A stretch of DNA of 64,000 nucleotides from Dyella mobilis (lineage in GTDB: Bacteria; Pseudomonadota; Gammaproteobacteria; Xanthomonadales; Rhodanobacteraceae). Both the position numbers and the translations under genes were made by a program. Location: contig NZ_JADIKF010000039.1 in NCBI RefSeq assembly GCF_016904945.1, positions 992,001-1,056,000 of the forward strand, read 5' to 3'. Shown here one piece after another: positions 9,795 to 21,121 of this stretch. A model generated the notes under the pieces. That model did no database searches, had not been told where the DNA came from, and saw only the letters and a list, made by a program, of their open reading frames with translations. Position 1 is the first letter of the stretch, and each line of letters starts with the position of its first letter.

Positions 9795-11789
9795 ATGCAA
9801 TACCGGAAAGACATCAGCGGCCTGCGCGCAGTGGCCGTTCTCCTGGTGCTGTTGTTCCACGGCCGATTGGCGATGTTTCCTTCGGGATTCATCGGTGTCG
9901 ACATCTTCTTCGTGATCTCCGGTTATCTGATCACGTCGATCATCCAATCGCAGTTGCTCAAAGGCACGTTTTCGCTGTCCGACTTCTACGTGCGCCGGTT
10001 GTGGCGCATCCAGGTCGCCCTGCTGGCGGTGGTGCTGGTCACCTTGCTGGTGGCCTTGGCGTTCTACCTGCCCGCGGATTTGAATGCCTACCTGCGCTCG
10101 GCCATCAATGCGCTGGGCTTCATTTCCAACCGGTATTTCTCGCACGCGACGACGGCGTATGCGGCCACCGATTCGCAGGTGCTGCCGCTGCTGCATACCT
10201 GGTCGCTGGCGGTGGAGTGGCAGTGGTACCTGATTCTGCCGCTGTGGCTGATGTTGCTGCACCGGTTCGCCACGCCCAGGCAAGGGCGGGCCATCGTCGC
10301 GGCGGTGACGGTGCTGATGGCGGCATGGGCCATGGTGATGGTGCAGCGGGATGGCGACAGCGCCTATTTCTATTTCACGCCGCGCATATTCGAATTCCTG
10401 GTCGGCGCCAGCGTGGGGTTGTTCAGCCTGCAACGGCCGCCCATGCGCGATGGCTTGCCGGCCAACGTGCTCGGCGTGCTGTCGCTGCTGGCCATCGTTG
10501 CGATAGCGATGAAGGCCGGCGTGATCGGCGACTATCCGAATCTCTATGCGATCGGCGCGAGTGTGGCGAGTGCCGGCGTCATCGTGGCAGGGGGCAATGG
10601 GCGCAGTTGGGTGGCGCGGGCGCTGTCGTGGCGAGTGCCGGAATTCCTGGGTGAAATTTCCTACTCGCTATACCTGTGGCATTGGCCGATTTTTGCCCTG
10701 GTGCGCTACCTGGACATCGCGGAAACCACCGGCGTGCTGCTGGGTTGCTATGCGCTGACCCTGGTCCTGGCTTATCTCTCCTATCGCTATATCGAGGAGC
10801 CGTACCGCAAAAAGCATCCGGGGCTGTTCAAGTCGCTGCTGTGGCTGGTGTTCATTCCGGTGTTGCTGGTGTCAGGGTTCTACAGCGTGGCCAACCGGCT
10901 GCATTTCATGCCGTCCCGGTTCGGCGCCGAGGTGGTACGCATCGATCGAACCCTGGACAGCTATACGCCTCGGCAACGGCATCGCTGCATGCAAAGCAGC
11001 GGTCCGCGCATGACGGATGTGAGCGGTTGCACGTTCGGCAGTACGCAGCCCTCGCGCACCGCCTTGATGATCGGCGATTCCTATTCCAATCAAAGCTGGA
11101 ATTTCATCGACGTGATGGCGCGCGATTCGGGGCTTGCCGTAACTGCCGTTTCCACGCCGTCCTGCCTTGCCTTTCCGCATCTGGCGATGGAAGGGTGGTG
11201 GAAGATGACGCGCCGCCAATACCAGGTGTGTGTCGATCACGTGCAGAGCGACTACCAGCGGATCGAAGCGGGCCACTACAACTATGTCATCGTCGGTGAG
11301 AACTGGCTCTACTACGAGCCGGATGACATCGTTAGTGCTGAAGGCGACAGTCATTCCGTCGCTGCCGGCCGTGCAAGGCTGGAAGCTTCCGTTCGACAGG
11401 CGTTGGACATCATCGTGAAATCGGGAGCGATCCCGGTGTTGATCGAAAGCCCGGTCACCATGCCGGCGGATTACCAGACCTGTTTCTATCACCATCTGAA
11501 ATGGCGCCAGCCCGCGAAAGCCGACGCGTGTCCGGTTCTCCTGCAGGACGACGAACAGGCCCGGTGGCTCAACGGCCTGTTCGCACGGCTCAAGACCGAC
11601 TATCCGCCACTGATCCTGATCGATCCCAAGGATGCGCAATGCACCGGTGGGCAGTGTGCGTCAAACCTCGATGGCATGCCGATTTATCGGGACGTCGGGC
11701 ACTTTACCGACTACGCCTCCTACCGGTTGGGCCAGATCTACCTTGAGCGCAAGGGCAATCCTTTCCAGTCCGGCGCGACGGCGCGCTAA
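9795..11789 (+). CDS. OafA/YrhL-type membrane acyltransferase with C-terminal SGNH domain
   Basis: This 664-residue protein starts with the acyltransferase-3 signature (YRKDISGLRAVAVLLVLLFH, then GFIGVDIFFVISGYLI). About ten membrane segments follow, up to roughly residue 365. The C-terminal periplasmic half has an SGNH-like block with the GDSYSNQ nucleophile region, ENWLYY, and a late GHFTDYASYRLG segment that probably supplies the catalytic His. Such proteins O-acetylate surface polysaccharides or LPS. ATG 9795 was preferred over the overlapping TTG at 9792. It stands alone, so its acceptor is unknown. Confidence 0.9.
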   Translation: MQYRKDISGLRAVAVLLVLLFHGRLAMFPSGFIGVDIFFVISGYLITSIIQSQLLKGTFSLSDFYVRRLWRIQVALLAVVLVTLLVALAFYLPADLNAYLRSAINALGFISNRYFSHATTAYAATDSQVLPLLHTWSLAVEWQWYLILPLWLMLLHRFATPRQGRAIVAAVTVLMAAWAMVMVQRDGDSAYFYFTPRIFEFLVGASVGLFSLQRPPMRDGLPANVLGVLSLLAIVAIAMKAGVIGDYPNLYAIGASVASAGVIVAGGNGRSWVARALSWRVPEFLGEISYSLYLWHWPIFALVRYLDIAETTGVLLGCYALTLVLAYLSYRYIEEPYRKKHPGLFKSLLWLVFIPVLLVSGFYSVANRLHFMPSRFGAEVVRIDRTLDSYTPRQRHRCMQSSGPRMTDVSGCTFGSTQPSRTALMIGDSYSNQSWNFIDVMARDSGLAVTAVSTPSCLAFPHLAMEGWWKMTRRQYQVCVDHVQSDYQRIEAGHYNYVIVGENWLYYEPDDIVSAEGDSHSVAAGRARLEASVRQALDIIVKSGAIPVLIESPVTMPADYQTCFYHHLKWRQPAKADACPVLLQDDEQARWLNGLFARLKTDYPPLILIDPKDAQCTGGQCASNLDGMPIYRDVGHFTDYASYRLGQIYLERKGNPFQSGATAR

Positions 11790-11838
11790 CCGTATTATTC
11801 GCTCTTGCTAGCGCGCGGGCTTCTGGCATGATGCCCTC

Positions 11839-13782
11839 ATGTTGCCAGAGCAGCGTTTTACGGACACTGACGCTTGTGCGCAGCTGATTGTCGAACGGCT
11901 GGGCGCGGATCTGCGCGTTGCCGCCCCTCTGGGGCTAGGCAAGCCGCATGCTTTGCTCAACGCCTTGTACGCTTTGATGCGGGCCGATACCTGGCGCTCG
12001 ATGACCTTGTACACGGCTCTTTCGCTCACCCGGCCGCAACCCAGGCCGGGCTTGGAAGCGCGTTTTCTCGCGCCCTTTCTGGAACGCCATTTCGGCGCCG
12101 ACTACGTCGATCCCCTGTATGCCCTCGACCAGGAGCGCGATCGGTTGTTGCCCAACGTCGCGGTGCACGAGTTCTACGTGCAGTCCGGTGCCTTGTTGCA
12201 ATCGTCCAGCGCGCAGCGCAACTACATCAGCCAGAACTACACGCACGTTGCCCGCGACCTGGTGGTGCAGGACATCAACCTGCTGGTGCAACTGGTGGCG
12301 CGGCACGAAACGCCGGGCGGCACGCGCTACAGCCTTTCATGCAATCCCGACCTGACCCTGGATTTCCTCGATCGGGTGAAGGCGGCGGGCAAGGCGCGTC
12401 CGTTGTGTGTCGCGGTAGTGCATCCTGCTTTGCCGTATATCGGCGGACACGCCGAAGTACCGCACGATTTCTTTGACCTCGAACTGACGCCGACGTTTTC
12501 ACCGCCGTTGTTCGCGCTGCCCAGGCTGCCGGTCGACCTGACCGAATACGCCATCGGCCTGCACGCCAGCGCCCTGGTCAAGGACGGCGGCTGCCTGCAG
12601 ATCGGTATCGGCGTGCTGTCCGATGCCTTGGTCAAGGGCTTGTTGTTGCGGCACGAAGACAACGTCTCCTGGCGTCAGATGCTGGTGGCGCTCGACAAGG
12701 GCGGCGCAACGCATGCTCAGGCCGGTCGCATCGGCGGCCTGGGCAGCTTCAGTAGCGGCCTGTATGGTGCCAGCGAAATGGTCATGGACGGCTTCATGTA
12801 TCTGGCGAAAGCCGGCATTCTCAAACGGCGCAGTTGGGACAACCTAGCGCTGGAGCGTGCCGGCGCAGCCGGACGCCTGCCCGACGACGTACCAGGCGGC
12901 CATTACCTGCGCGGCGGGTTCTTCCTCGGTTCGCGCGAGCTGTATGACTGGCTGGAGGTCACCGCCGGCAGCGACCCCGATGCGATCGACATGACGCGCA
13001 TCTCCAACGTCAATCAGCTCTATGGCGATCACCAGCAATTGGCCACGCTGCAGCGGCGCGGTGCGCGATTCTTCAACACCTGCATGATGGCGACCCTGCT
13101 GGGCTCGGCCGTCTCCGATGCACTGGAAGACGGCCACGTGGTCAGCGGCGTAGGCGGACAATACAACTTCGTGGCCATGGCGCACGAATTGCCGGACGGT
13201 CGCTCGATCCTGATGCTGCGCTCGACCCGCAAGGGCCGAAGCGGTATTGAAACCAATATCCGCTGGAACTACGGCCACACCACCATTCCGCGTCATCTGC
13301 GCGACATCGTGATCACCGAATACGGCGTTGCCGACCTGCGCGGCAAGAGTGACAGCGAATGCATCGAGGCGATGCTGGCGATCAGCGATGCGCGCTTCAT
13401 CGACGCGCTGACGGCAGAGGCGAAATCGCACAGCAAGCTGGCGGCTGATTTCAAGATTCCCGATGCCTGGCGCCTGCACCTTCCGGAAACCTTGCGCGAA
13501 GCATTGGCCAAGCCGATGCGCAAGGGCCTGTTGCCGACGTTTCCATTCGGCAGCGACTTCACCGAGGTGGAACAACGACTGCTGCCGGCATTGGAATGGC
13601 TTCGCTCGTCCGGTGCGAGCTGGAAGGGGCGATGGCAGTTGCTGAAAGCCGTGCTGCGTCCCGGCGAAGCGGGAGCGGAGGAAGCCGTTGCGCTGGAGCG
13701 CATGGGGTTGGTGCAACCCACGCGGCTTGGCGATCGGTTGCAACGTCGCCTTTTGCAGGCCGCGCTGCGACGCTCCGGCTGA
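11839..13782 (+). CDS. Acetyl-CoA hydrolase/transferase family protein
   Basis: The protein has 647 residues. The C-terminal half matches the acetyl-CoA hydrolase/transferase family: LQIGIGVLSDALVKGL, then GGQYNFVAMAHELPDGRSILMLRSTRKG, and IRWNYGHTTIPRHLRDIVITEYGVADLRGKSD. Members exchange CoA between short acyl groups or hydrolyse acetyl-CoA in the cytoplasm. The protein is longer than the typical 500-residue CoA-transferase, with extra C-terminal residues. It is monocistronic as far as can be seen, and the substrate is unknown. Confidence 0.85.
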   Translation: MLPEQRFTDTDACAQLIVERLGADLRVAAPLGLGKPHALLNALYALMRADTWRSMTLYTALSLTRPQPRPGLEARFLAPFLERHFGADYVDPLYALDQERDRLLPNVAVHEFYVQSGALLQSSSAQRNYISQNYTHVARDLVVQDINLLVQLVARHETPGGTRYSLSCNPDLTLDFLDRVKAAGKARPLCVAVVHPALPYIGGHAEVPHDFFDLELTPTFSPPLFALPRLPVDLTEYAIGLHASALVKDGGCLQIGIGVLSDALVKGLLLRHEDNVSWRQMLVALDKGGATHAQAGRIGGLGSFSSGLYGASEMVMDGFMYLAKAGILKRRSWDNLALERAGAAGRLPDDVPGGHYLRGGFFLGSRELYDWLEVTAGSDPDAIDMTRISNVNQLYGDHQQLATLQRRGARFFNTCMMATLLGSAVSDALEDGHVVSGVGGQYNFVAMAHELPDGRSILMLRSTRKGRSGIETNIRWNYGHTTIPRHLRDIVITEYGVADLRGKSDSECIEAMLAISDARFIDALTAEAKSHSKLAADFKIPDAWRLHLPETLREALAKPMRKGLLPTFPFGSDFTEVEQRLLPALEWLRSSGASWKGRWQLLKAVLRPGEAGAEEAVALERMGLVQPTRLGDRLQRRLLQAALRRSG

Positions 13783-13912
13783 ACCTTGCAAAAGGTTGAC
13801 GGGCGTGCAAGTTGCACCGATGTCCCGTATAACTTTTGCTTGCTCGTTTGCCGCGCATCCATCGATGATCTGCGCATGGCAGCACATCGGGCCGAGGACG
13901 GCCGGTGGCAAA

Positions 13913-14764
13913 ATGCGCTTTCACCAGGCGCCCCCGGGGGAGGGCAGGTTAGTGGTTTTCAGCCCACAGTTTCGAACAGCGGCCACCTATGTGCTGGTTT
14001 CCGGTGTGTACATATGGTTCTCCGGGCATCTGCTCGGCAGCCTCGTGCGCGATCCGCATCAACTGGTCGTCTACCAGATCATCAAGGGCTGGATGTTCGT
14101 GCTGGGCACGGGCCTGTTGCTGTACTGGATGATCGGTCGCACGGTGCACCGCATGGCCGAGGCCAATCGTCGCCTGCTCGACGGTCACGAACAGGCGTTG
14201 CGCGTGCTCGTGGGGGCCATGGACGTGCGCCACAAGGAGACCAGCGATCACTCCGAGCGCGTCGTGCGCATGGCGACGGGGTTGGCCAGGATTGCAGGGG
14301 TGGAGAGCGACGCGTTGCGCGACGTCAAATTCGGGGCGCTGCTGCACGACATCGGCAAGCTGGCGCTACCGGACCACATCCTGATCAAGCCAGGCAAGCT
14401 GGACGACGACGAAACGCGACTGATGCGCACGCATCCGCGGATCGGCTACGACATGCTGCAGCAGATCGAATTCCTGCGCGGCGCCAGCGACATTCCGTTC
14501 AGTCATCACGAGCGATGGGACGGCACCGGTTATCCGCAAGGACTGGCCGGCGAAGCCATTCCGCTGGCGGCGCGCATTTTCAGCGTGGTGGACGTGTGGG
14601 ATGCGCTCAGCTTTCCGCGCGTGTACAAGCCGGCGTGGCCGGAGGAAGAAGTTCTGGCGTATCTGCGCAACGCGGCCGGATCGCAACTGGACCCGACCCT
14701 GGTGCGGACGTTCATGGATCACTACGCCGAGCTCAAGGCGCTTGCCCTGCATCCGGTATCGTGA
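13913..14764 (+). CDS. HD-GYP domain protein, putative cyclic-di-GMP phosphodiesterase
   Basis: About 283 residues from ATG 13913. Two hydrophobic segments (residues about 20-70) anchor it in the inner membrane, and an HD-GYP domain follows. Visible motifs are the HD pair in LLHDIGKLALPDHILIKPG, THPRIGYDML, and HHERWDGTGYPQGL, which contains the GYP element. The family hydrolyses c-di-GMP to GMP. There is no separate sensor domain beyond the membrane anchor. Its 3' end overlaps the convergent aat gene by about 30 bp. The start is uncertain because upstream in-frame ATGs exist. Confidence 0.88.
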   Translation: MRFHQAPPGEGRLVVFSPQFRTAATYVLVSGVYIWFSGHLLGSLVRDPHQLVVYQIIKGWMFVLGTGLLLYWMIGRTVHRMAEANRRLLDGHEQALRVLVGAMDVRHKETSDHSERVVRMATGLARIAGVESDALRDVKFGALLHDIGKLALPDHILIKPGKLDDDETRLMRTHPRIGYDMLQQIEFLRGASDIPFSHHERWDGTGYPQGLAGEAIPLAARIFSVVDVWDALSFPRVYKPAWPEEEVLAYLRNAAGSQLDPTLVRTFMDHYAELKALALHPVS

Positions 14765-15497
14765 AGTCGTCGCCCAGCAATACCTGCGATGAGGACGTGG
14801 GCGGCACGTTTTTCCATTGTTGAAGATCGAACGGCGCGGTGACCAGGTCCTCGATCGCGTCCAGAAAGACGCTGCGCGGAATTTCGACGGCGCCCAGCCC
14901 GAGCAGGTGCGGATTACCGACCTGGGCGTCGATCAACGGAAATTGCCAGCGGCGCAATAGCGCCGCCAGGGCGCACAGCGCCAGCTTCGAGCCGCCGCTG
15001 CAGGTGCTGAACATCGACTCGCCGCAGAACAGCCGTCCGATCGAGACGCCGTAGACGCCGCCGACCAGGCGATCGTCTTCCCACACCTCCACACTGTGCG
15101 CATAGCCTTGGTCGTGCAGCGCGCCATAGGCGTCGATCATCGCCCGGCTGATCCAGGTGCCCGATTGCTTCGGCCGCGGCGCGGCGCATGCCCGCATGAC
15201 CTGCCCAAAGGCACGGTCCACCGTCACCCGCCAGTTTTTTTCCGCCAGGCTGCGGCGCAGGCTGCGATTGGGGCGCAACGACGCGGTGTGGAAAATGCAG
15301 CGCGGATCGGGCGACCACCAGAGAATCGGCTCGTCCGCGTTGAACCAGGGGAAGATGCCCAACGCGTAAGCGGTCTTCAGGCGCGCAGGCGACAAGTCCC
15401 CGCCGAAGGCCAGCAGGCCGTTGGGTTCCTCCAGCGCCGTGTGCGGATCGGGAAAGCGACCCGGGGCGTGTTCGTCGAGCAGGGGCAGGCGGATCAT
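14733..15497 (-). CDS. aat: Leucyl/phenylalanyl-tRNA--protein transferase
   Basis: The 254-residue protein has characteristic Aat segments: FPDPHTALEEPNGLLAFGGD near the start, then GIFPWFNADEPILWWSPDPR, GTWISRAMIDAYGALHDQGY and HSVEVWEDDRLVGGVYGVSIG. It transfers Leu or Phe to N-terminal Lys/Arg of proteins, marking them for ClpS/ClpAP in the N-degron pathway. Its ATG overlaps the stop of the upstream gene (ATGA at 15497-15494), so translation of the two is probably coupled. Confidence 0.97.
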   Translation of the reverse strand: MIRLPLLDEHAPGRFPDPHTALEEPNGLLAFGGDLSPARLKTAYALGIFPWFNADEPILWWSPDPRCIFHTASLRPNRSLRRSLAEKNWRVTVDRAFGQVMRACAAPRPKQSGTWISRAMIDAYGALHDQGYAHSVEVWEDDRLVGGVYGVSIGRLFCGESMFSTCSGGSKLALCALAALLRRWQFPLIDAQVGNPHLLGLGAVEIPRSVFLDAIEDLVTAPFDLQQWKNVPPTSSSQVLLGDDFTIPDAGQAP

Positions 15498-16633
15498 CGC
15501 TTGGCGAATGGGCTGTGATCGAGCAGTTCTTCGGCATAAGCGTCCACGCCTTCGCGCTCCTGCGCAAGCGCCCGTGCAACGGCATCACGGAAGCCTTCGT
15601 GCAGCAGATAGTGGCGGGAATGCGTATGCGTGGGCAGGAAGCCGCGCGCCAGCTTGTGCTCGCCCTGGGCGCCGGGTTCGAAGCGTTGCAGTCCGTGGGC
15701 GATCGCATACTCGATGCCCTGGTAATAGCACAGCTCGAAATGCAGATCGGGCAAGTCGACGCAGGCACCCCAATAGCGCCCGTACAACGTGGTGGAACTG
15801 CGCAGCAGCAAACCCATCGCCACGATTTCTTCACCTTGCCACGCCAGCGCCAGTTGCACCGCGTTGCCGAGTTCCTTGCGCAGGTGTTGGAAAAAGGATT
15901 CGGTCAGTGCGGCGTGATTGCCCTTGGCATCGAAGGTGGATGCATACAGCGCATGCACGCGTCGCCAACTTTTCGCATCGAGCTCGGCGCCGCCGCGGAT
16001 ACCGATGCGCAAGCCATGGGCGGCGACGCGTTGGCGTTCGTGGCGGATGTTTTTCCGTTTCTTGTGGTTGAGCGTGGACAGGAAGCCGTCGAAGTCGGCG
16101 TAGCCTTGGTTGTGCCAATGAAACTGCACGTCGCTGCGGGCCAGCCATTCGCCGTGAAAAGCGCGCAGATCCGGCGCATCGAGAAAATTCGCGTGCACCG
16201 ACGACAAGCGCAGATCTTCGGCCCGTTGCTGCATCGCCTGCACCAGCAGCTCCCGCAAAGCAGGTGCTTGCCCGGCATCGCGGCCCACCAGCAGGCGTGG
16301 ACCGGTGACGGGAGAGTAGGGCACCGCATTGAGCAGCTTGGGGTAGTAGTCGCCCCCCGCACGTTCCCAGGCGCTGGCCCAGCTCCAATCGAACACGAAC
16401 TCGCCGTGCGAATTGCCTTTGAGGTATAGCGGCGCGGCGGCGAGCAGCTCGCCGTTGCGATAAAGACCCAGGTGATGCGCCTGCCAGCCCCAGTCGGGGC
16501 GAATGCACCCGGTCCGTTCCAGGCCGGCGAGGAAGGCGTGCGACAGGAAGGGATTGTCGTCCGGACACAACGCATCCCACTTCGCGGCGGGGATGTCGTC
16601 GATGCTGTCGTGGAAGCGTGCTTCGATCTGCAT
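15494..16633 (-). CDS. FemAB-like GNAT-superfamily protein (PF04339 type)
   Basis: The 379 residues match the peptidogalycan-biosynthesis/FemAB-like family often found next to aat. Motifs seen are NPFLSHAFLAGLERTG, PLYLKGNSHGEFVFDWSWA, HKKRKNIRHERQRV, YGRYWGACVDLPDLHFELCYYQGI and FEPGAQGEHKLARGF. The start at 16633 (MQIEARFHDS) is where homology begins. The role is not biochemically established; the GNAT fold suggests aminoacyl or acyl transfer. It overlaps aat by 4 bp and is probably its operon partner. Confidence 0.85.
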   Translation of the reverse strand: MQIEARFHDSIDDIPAAKWDALCPDDNPFLSHAFLAGLERTGCIRPDWGWQAHHLGLYRNGELLAAAPLYLKGNSHGEFVFDWSWASAWERAGGDYYPKLLNAVPYSPVTGPRLLVGRDAGQAPALRELLVQAMQQRAEDLRLSSVHANFLDAPDLRAFHGEWLARSDVQFHWHNQGYADFDGFLSTLNHKKRKNIRHERQRVAAHGLRIGIRGGAELDAKSWRRVHALYASTFDAKGNHAALTESFFQHLRKELGNAVQLALAWQGEEIVAMGLLLRSSTTLYGRYWGACVDLPDLHFELCYYQGIEYAIAHGLQRFEPGAQGEHKLARGFLPTHTHSRHYLLHEGFRDAVARALAQEREGVDAYAEELLDHSPFAKR

Positions 16634-16647
16634 GGGGAAACAATACA

Positions 16648-16687
16648 AGGTTGGGTTACCCCGGACTTGATCCGGGAGTAACCCCAC
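16648..16687. repeat. Dispersed palindromic repeat, copy 1
   Basis: The segment GGTTGGGTTACCCCGGACTT continues as GATCCGGG and an imperfect return arm. It forms a hairpin between the FemAB-like gene and trxB. Nearly the same sequence occurs at 27139-27176 after rarA, so it is a dispersed REP-like intergenic element. Confidence 0.7.
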
Positions 16688-16702
16688 TTACCGGGCTGCG
16701 CT

Positions 16703-17971
<1,269 letters not shown>

Positions 17972-20335
17972 ATGCCAAATCCCGAAACTGCAAGGAAAAA
18001 GACCCCGGTGGCGCGTAGCGCGAACGTACGAAAACAGAAAGAAAAGCCGGGCATGAGCGAAGAGCTCAAGCGCCGCCTGCGCGAGGCCGGCGCGCTGCTG
18101 CTGTTGCCGCTGGCGCTTTATCTGCTGGTCTGCCTGTTGAGCTACGACGGCACCGATCCGAGCTGGTCGCATGCCGATACCAGCGGACACGTACACAACC
18201 TGGGCGGCACCGTCGGTGCCTATATCGCCGATCTGTTGCGCTATCTGTTTGGCGGCGTGGCCTATTTCTTCCCCTTGCTGCTGCTGTTCCTCGGCGTGCA
18301 GGTGCTGCGCAACCACGGCGCCCGCAGCGTGCAGCCGTGGGAGCCCTCGCTGCGCCTGATCGGGTCGGTGTTCTTTTTCATCACCTTGCCCGGCCTGTGC
18401 TGGATCAATTTTCCCGACAGCAGCATGGGCCCCGAGGGCGCCGGCGGTGTGATCGGTCACGCGGTCGGCCACGGCCTGCTGCGGGCCTTTGGCGACAAGG
18501 GCGCGCCGCTGTTGTTGCTGGCGCTGTTCCTGATCGCGGTGACACTGGCTACCGGCCTGTCCTGGTTCAAGGTGATGGACCTGACCGGGCAGGGCGTGCT
18601 GAGACTGTTCTCCTGGTTCGGCGGCAAGCTGCGCGAGGCGCCGGAAGTGCTCGCCGCCCACCAGGCGCGGGTCGAGCGCGAAGCGGTGAAGAAGGTCGAA
18701 GCGGTCAAGCAGGCCAAGCGCGAGCCCGTGCGTATCGAAGCGCCTGCCGCGCCGGTAGTTAAAAGCGAACGCGCGCGCGTGGAAACGCAGATCCCGCTGT
18801 TCGTCGGCGCCGCGCAGCCCGGTGAGCTGCCGCCGCTGTCGCTGCTGGACGAAGCGCCGGAGCAGGGCCCGGGCTATTCGGAAGAAACCCTGGAAGTGCT
18901 GTCGCGCCAGGTCGAGCTGAAGCTGAAAGACTTCAAGATCGAGGCCAAGGTGGTCGGCGTCTATCCCGGTCCGGTCATCACCCGCTTCGAACTGGAACCT
19001 GCCGCCGGCGTACGCGGTAGCCAGGTGTCGAGCCTGGACAAGGACATCGCGCGCGGCCTTTCGGTGGTCAGCGTGCGCGTGGTCGACGTGATTCCGGGCA
19101 AGAACGTGATCGGCCTGGAAATTCCCAACGCCAAGAAACAGATCGTCTACCTGTCGGAGATTCTTCGCTCCGACAAATACGATCAGCAGAAATCGCCGCT
19201 GGCGCTGGCGCTCGGCAAGGACATCGCCGGCCGTCCGGCCGTGGCCGACCTGGCTAAGATGCCGCATCTGCTGGTGGCCGGTACCACCGGCTCGGGTAAA
19301 TCGGTGGCGGTGAACGCGATGGTGCTGAGCCTGCTGTACAAGGCCAGCGCCAAAGACGTGCGCATGATCATGATCGACCCGAAGATGCTGGAGCTTTCGG
19401 TCTACGAAGGCATTCCGCATCTGCTCGCGCCGGTCGTGACTGACATGAAGGAAGCCGCCAACGCGCTGCGCTGGTGCGTGGCCGAGATGGAACGCCGCTA
19501 CAAGCTGATGGCCGCGGTCGGCGTGCGCAACCTGGCCGGCTTCAACAAGAAGGTGAAGGACGCCGAGAACGCCGGCCAGCCGCTGCTGGACCCGCTGTTC
19601 CGCCCCAACCCCGAAATGCCCAACCTGGCCGCCGAGCCGCTGGAAACGCTGCCTTACATCGTCGTGATCATCGACGAATTCGCCGACATGATGATGATCG
19701 TCGGCAAGAAGGTGGAAGAGCTGATCGCCCGTCTCGCCCAGAAAGCGCGTGCGGCCGGCGTGCACCTGGTGCTCGCCACCCAGCGTCCGTCGGTGGATGT
19801 GATCACCGGCCTGATCAAGGCCAACATTCCCACCCGCATCGCGTTCCAGGTATCGAGCAAGATCGACTCGCGCACGATTCTCGATCAATCCGGCGCCGAA
19901 ACCTTGCTCGGCCACGGCGACATGCTCTACCTGCCGCCGGGCACCGCCACGCCCGATCGCGTGCACGGCGCTTTCGTCGACGACCACGAAGTGCATAACG
20001 TGGTTGCCTGGCTCAAGGCGCAGGGCGCACCGCAGTACATCGAAGGCGTGCTGGAAGAAGTGCAGGCCACCAGCGACGGCAAGTTCATCAACGACTCCGG
20101 CCTGCCGCAGGATGGCGAAGAAGGCGGCGATGCCGACGCACAGCTTTACGACAAGGCCGTGCGCATCGTCACCGAATCCCGGCGTGCCTCGATCTCCGGC
20201 GTGCAGCGCCACCTGCGCATCGGCTACAACCGTGCCGCGCGCCTGATCGAGCAGATGGAACAGGACGGCGTGGTCAGCGCGCCCCAGCACAACGGCAACC
20301 GCGAAGTGCTGGCGCCGCCGCCGCCCAAACACTGA
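17972..20335 (+). CDS. ftsK: DNA translocase FtsK
   Basis: The 787-residue protein has four N-terminal membrane segments (residues about 35-190) and a short charged linker. The alpha/beta motor has Walker [15 protein letters not shown] and Walker [15 protein letters not shown]-terminal gamma winged helix ([28 protein letters not shown]) reads KOPS polar sequences. It pumps chromosome dimers at the septum toward XerCD/dif during division. Its short linker resembles SpoIIIE-length FtsKs rather than the 1300-residue E. coli form. Confidence 0.97.
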   Translation: MPNPETARKKTPVARSANVRKQKEKPGMSEELKRRLREAGALLLLPLALYLLVCLLSYDGTDPSWSHADTSGHVHNLGGTVGAYIADLLRYLFGGVAYFFPLLLLFLGVQVLRNHGARSVQPWEPSLRLIGSVFFFITLPGLCWINFPDSSMGPEGAGGVIGHAVGHGLLRAFGDKGAPLLLLALFLIAVTLATGLSWFKVMDLTGQGVLRLFSWFGGKLREAPEVLAAHQARVEREAVKKVEAVKQAKREPVRIEAPAAPVVKSERARVETQIPLFVGAAQPGELPPLSLLDEAPEQGPGYSEETLEVLSRQVELKLKDFKIEAKVVGVYPGPVITRFELEPAAGVRGSQVSSLDKDIARGLSVVSVRVVDVIPGKNVIGLEIPNAKKQIVYLSEILRSDKYDQQKSPLALALGKDIAGRPAVADLAKMPHLLVAGTTGSGKSVAVNAMVLSLLYKASAKDVRMIMIDPKMLELSVYEGIPHLLAPVVTDMKEAANALRWCVAEMERRYKLMAAVGVRNLAGFNKKVKDAENAGQPLLDPLFRPNPEMPNLAAEPLETLPYIVVIIDEFADMMMIVGKKVEELIARLAQKARAAGVHLVLATQRPSVDVITGLIKANIPTRIAFQVSSKIDSRTILDQSGAETLLGHGDMLYLPPGTATPDRVHGAFVDDHEVHNVVAWLKAQGAPQYIEGVLEEVQATSDGKFINDSGLPQDGEEGGDADAQLYDKAVRIVTESRRASISGVQRHLRIGYNRAARLIEQMEQDGVVSAPQHNGNREVLAPPPPKH

Positions 20336-20424
20336 CGCCTGCCGCCCCCTGCTGGCAGGGGGAGGAGCGGGCATTAAGCATTCCAACTGCAAACTTGTCC
20401 CACCCGATTCCAGGAACAGGACCC

Positions 20425-21084
20425 ATGAAACGCCTTCGCTTCGCCGCGCTCGCCGGCTTGTTCGCGTTCTCCCTCAGCACGCTGTCCTACGCCGCCGGCC
20501 CCGCACGGGCGCGGCTGGATGCGTTCGCGCAAGGGCTGCATGCGATCTCGGGCAACTTCACCCAGACGCTCACCGATCCCAGCGGCAAAGTGCAGACCAG
20601 CAACGGCACCATGGTGATGGAAGCCCCGCGCCAATTCCGCTGGGATACGCTGGCCCCGCAAAAGCAGATCCTGGTGGCCGACGGCAGCCGCATCTGGCTG
20701 TACGACCCCGACCTGGAACAGGCCACCGTGCGCAAGCAGGATTCCGAAGAAGCACACAGTCCGTTGATGGTGCTCACCGACCTGAAGATGCTCGACAAGG
20801 ATTTCAAAGTCACCGAACAAGGTGAACACGACGGCTTGCAGTGGCTGCGCCTGACCTCCACCGGCGCGGACCCGCAATTCAGCTACGTCGATCTCGGCTT
20901 CGACGCCAACGGGCTGGTGCGCATGCAGTTCAAGGACCAGCTCGGTTCGGTCAGCGACATTCGCTTCTCCAACTGGCAGCGCAATCCGCCCATTCCGCCG
21001 GAAGATTTCAACTTCACCCCGCCCAAGGGCACGGACGTGGTCGGCGACCAGCCGGAACTGACCACCCAGCCGCTCAAGAACTGA
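20425..21084 (+). CDS. lolA: Outer-membrane lipoprotein carrier protein LolA
   Basis: The 219 residues begin with a signal peptide (MKRLRFAALAGLFAFSLSTL, cleavage near SYAAG). The LolA fold follows, with FTQTLTDPSGKVQTSNGTM, PRQFRWDTLAPQKQILVADG and LWLYDPDLEQ-type segments. It ferries lipoproteins from LolCDE to LolB across the periplasm. ATG 20425 was chosen because the signal peptide starts there and AGGAACAGGA precedes it. It follows ftsK by 89 bp on the same strand, a common ftsK-lolA-rarA-serS neighbourhood that is interrupted here. Confidence 0.95.
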   Translation: MKRLRFAALAGLFAFSLSTLSYAAGPARARLDAFAQGLHAISGNFTQTLTDPSGKVQTSNGTMVMEAPRQFRWDTLAPQKQILVADGSRIWLYDPDLEQATVRKQDSEEAHSPLMVLTDLKMLDKDFKVTEQGEHDGLQWLRLTSTGADPQFSYVDLGFDANGLVRMQFKDQLGSVSDIRFSNWQRNPPIPPEDFNFTPPKGTDVVGDQPELTTQPLKN

Positions 21085-21089
21085 AAAAG

Positions 21090-21114
21090 GACGCCCGCAT
21101 GGGCGTCTTTTTTT
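21090..21114. terminator. Rho-independent terminator after lolA
   Basis: GACGCCC (from 21090) pairs with GGGCGTC around a GCAT loop and is followed by TTTTTTT. A run of five A precedes the stem, so it can also work for the convergent gene at 21122. Confidence 0.85.
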
Positions 21115-21121
21115 GCCAGGC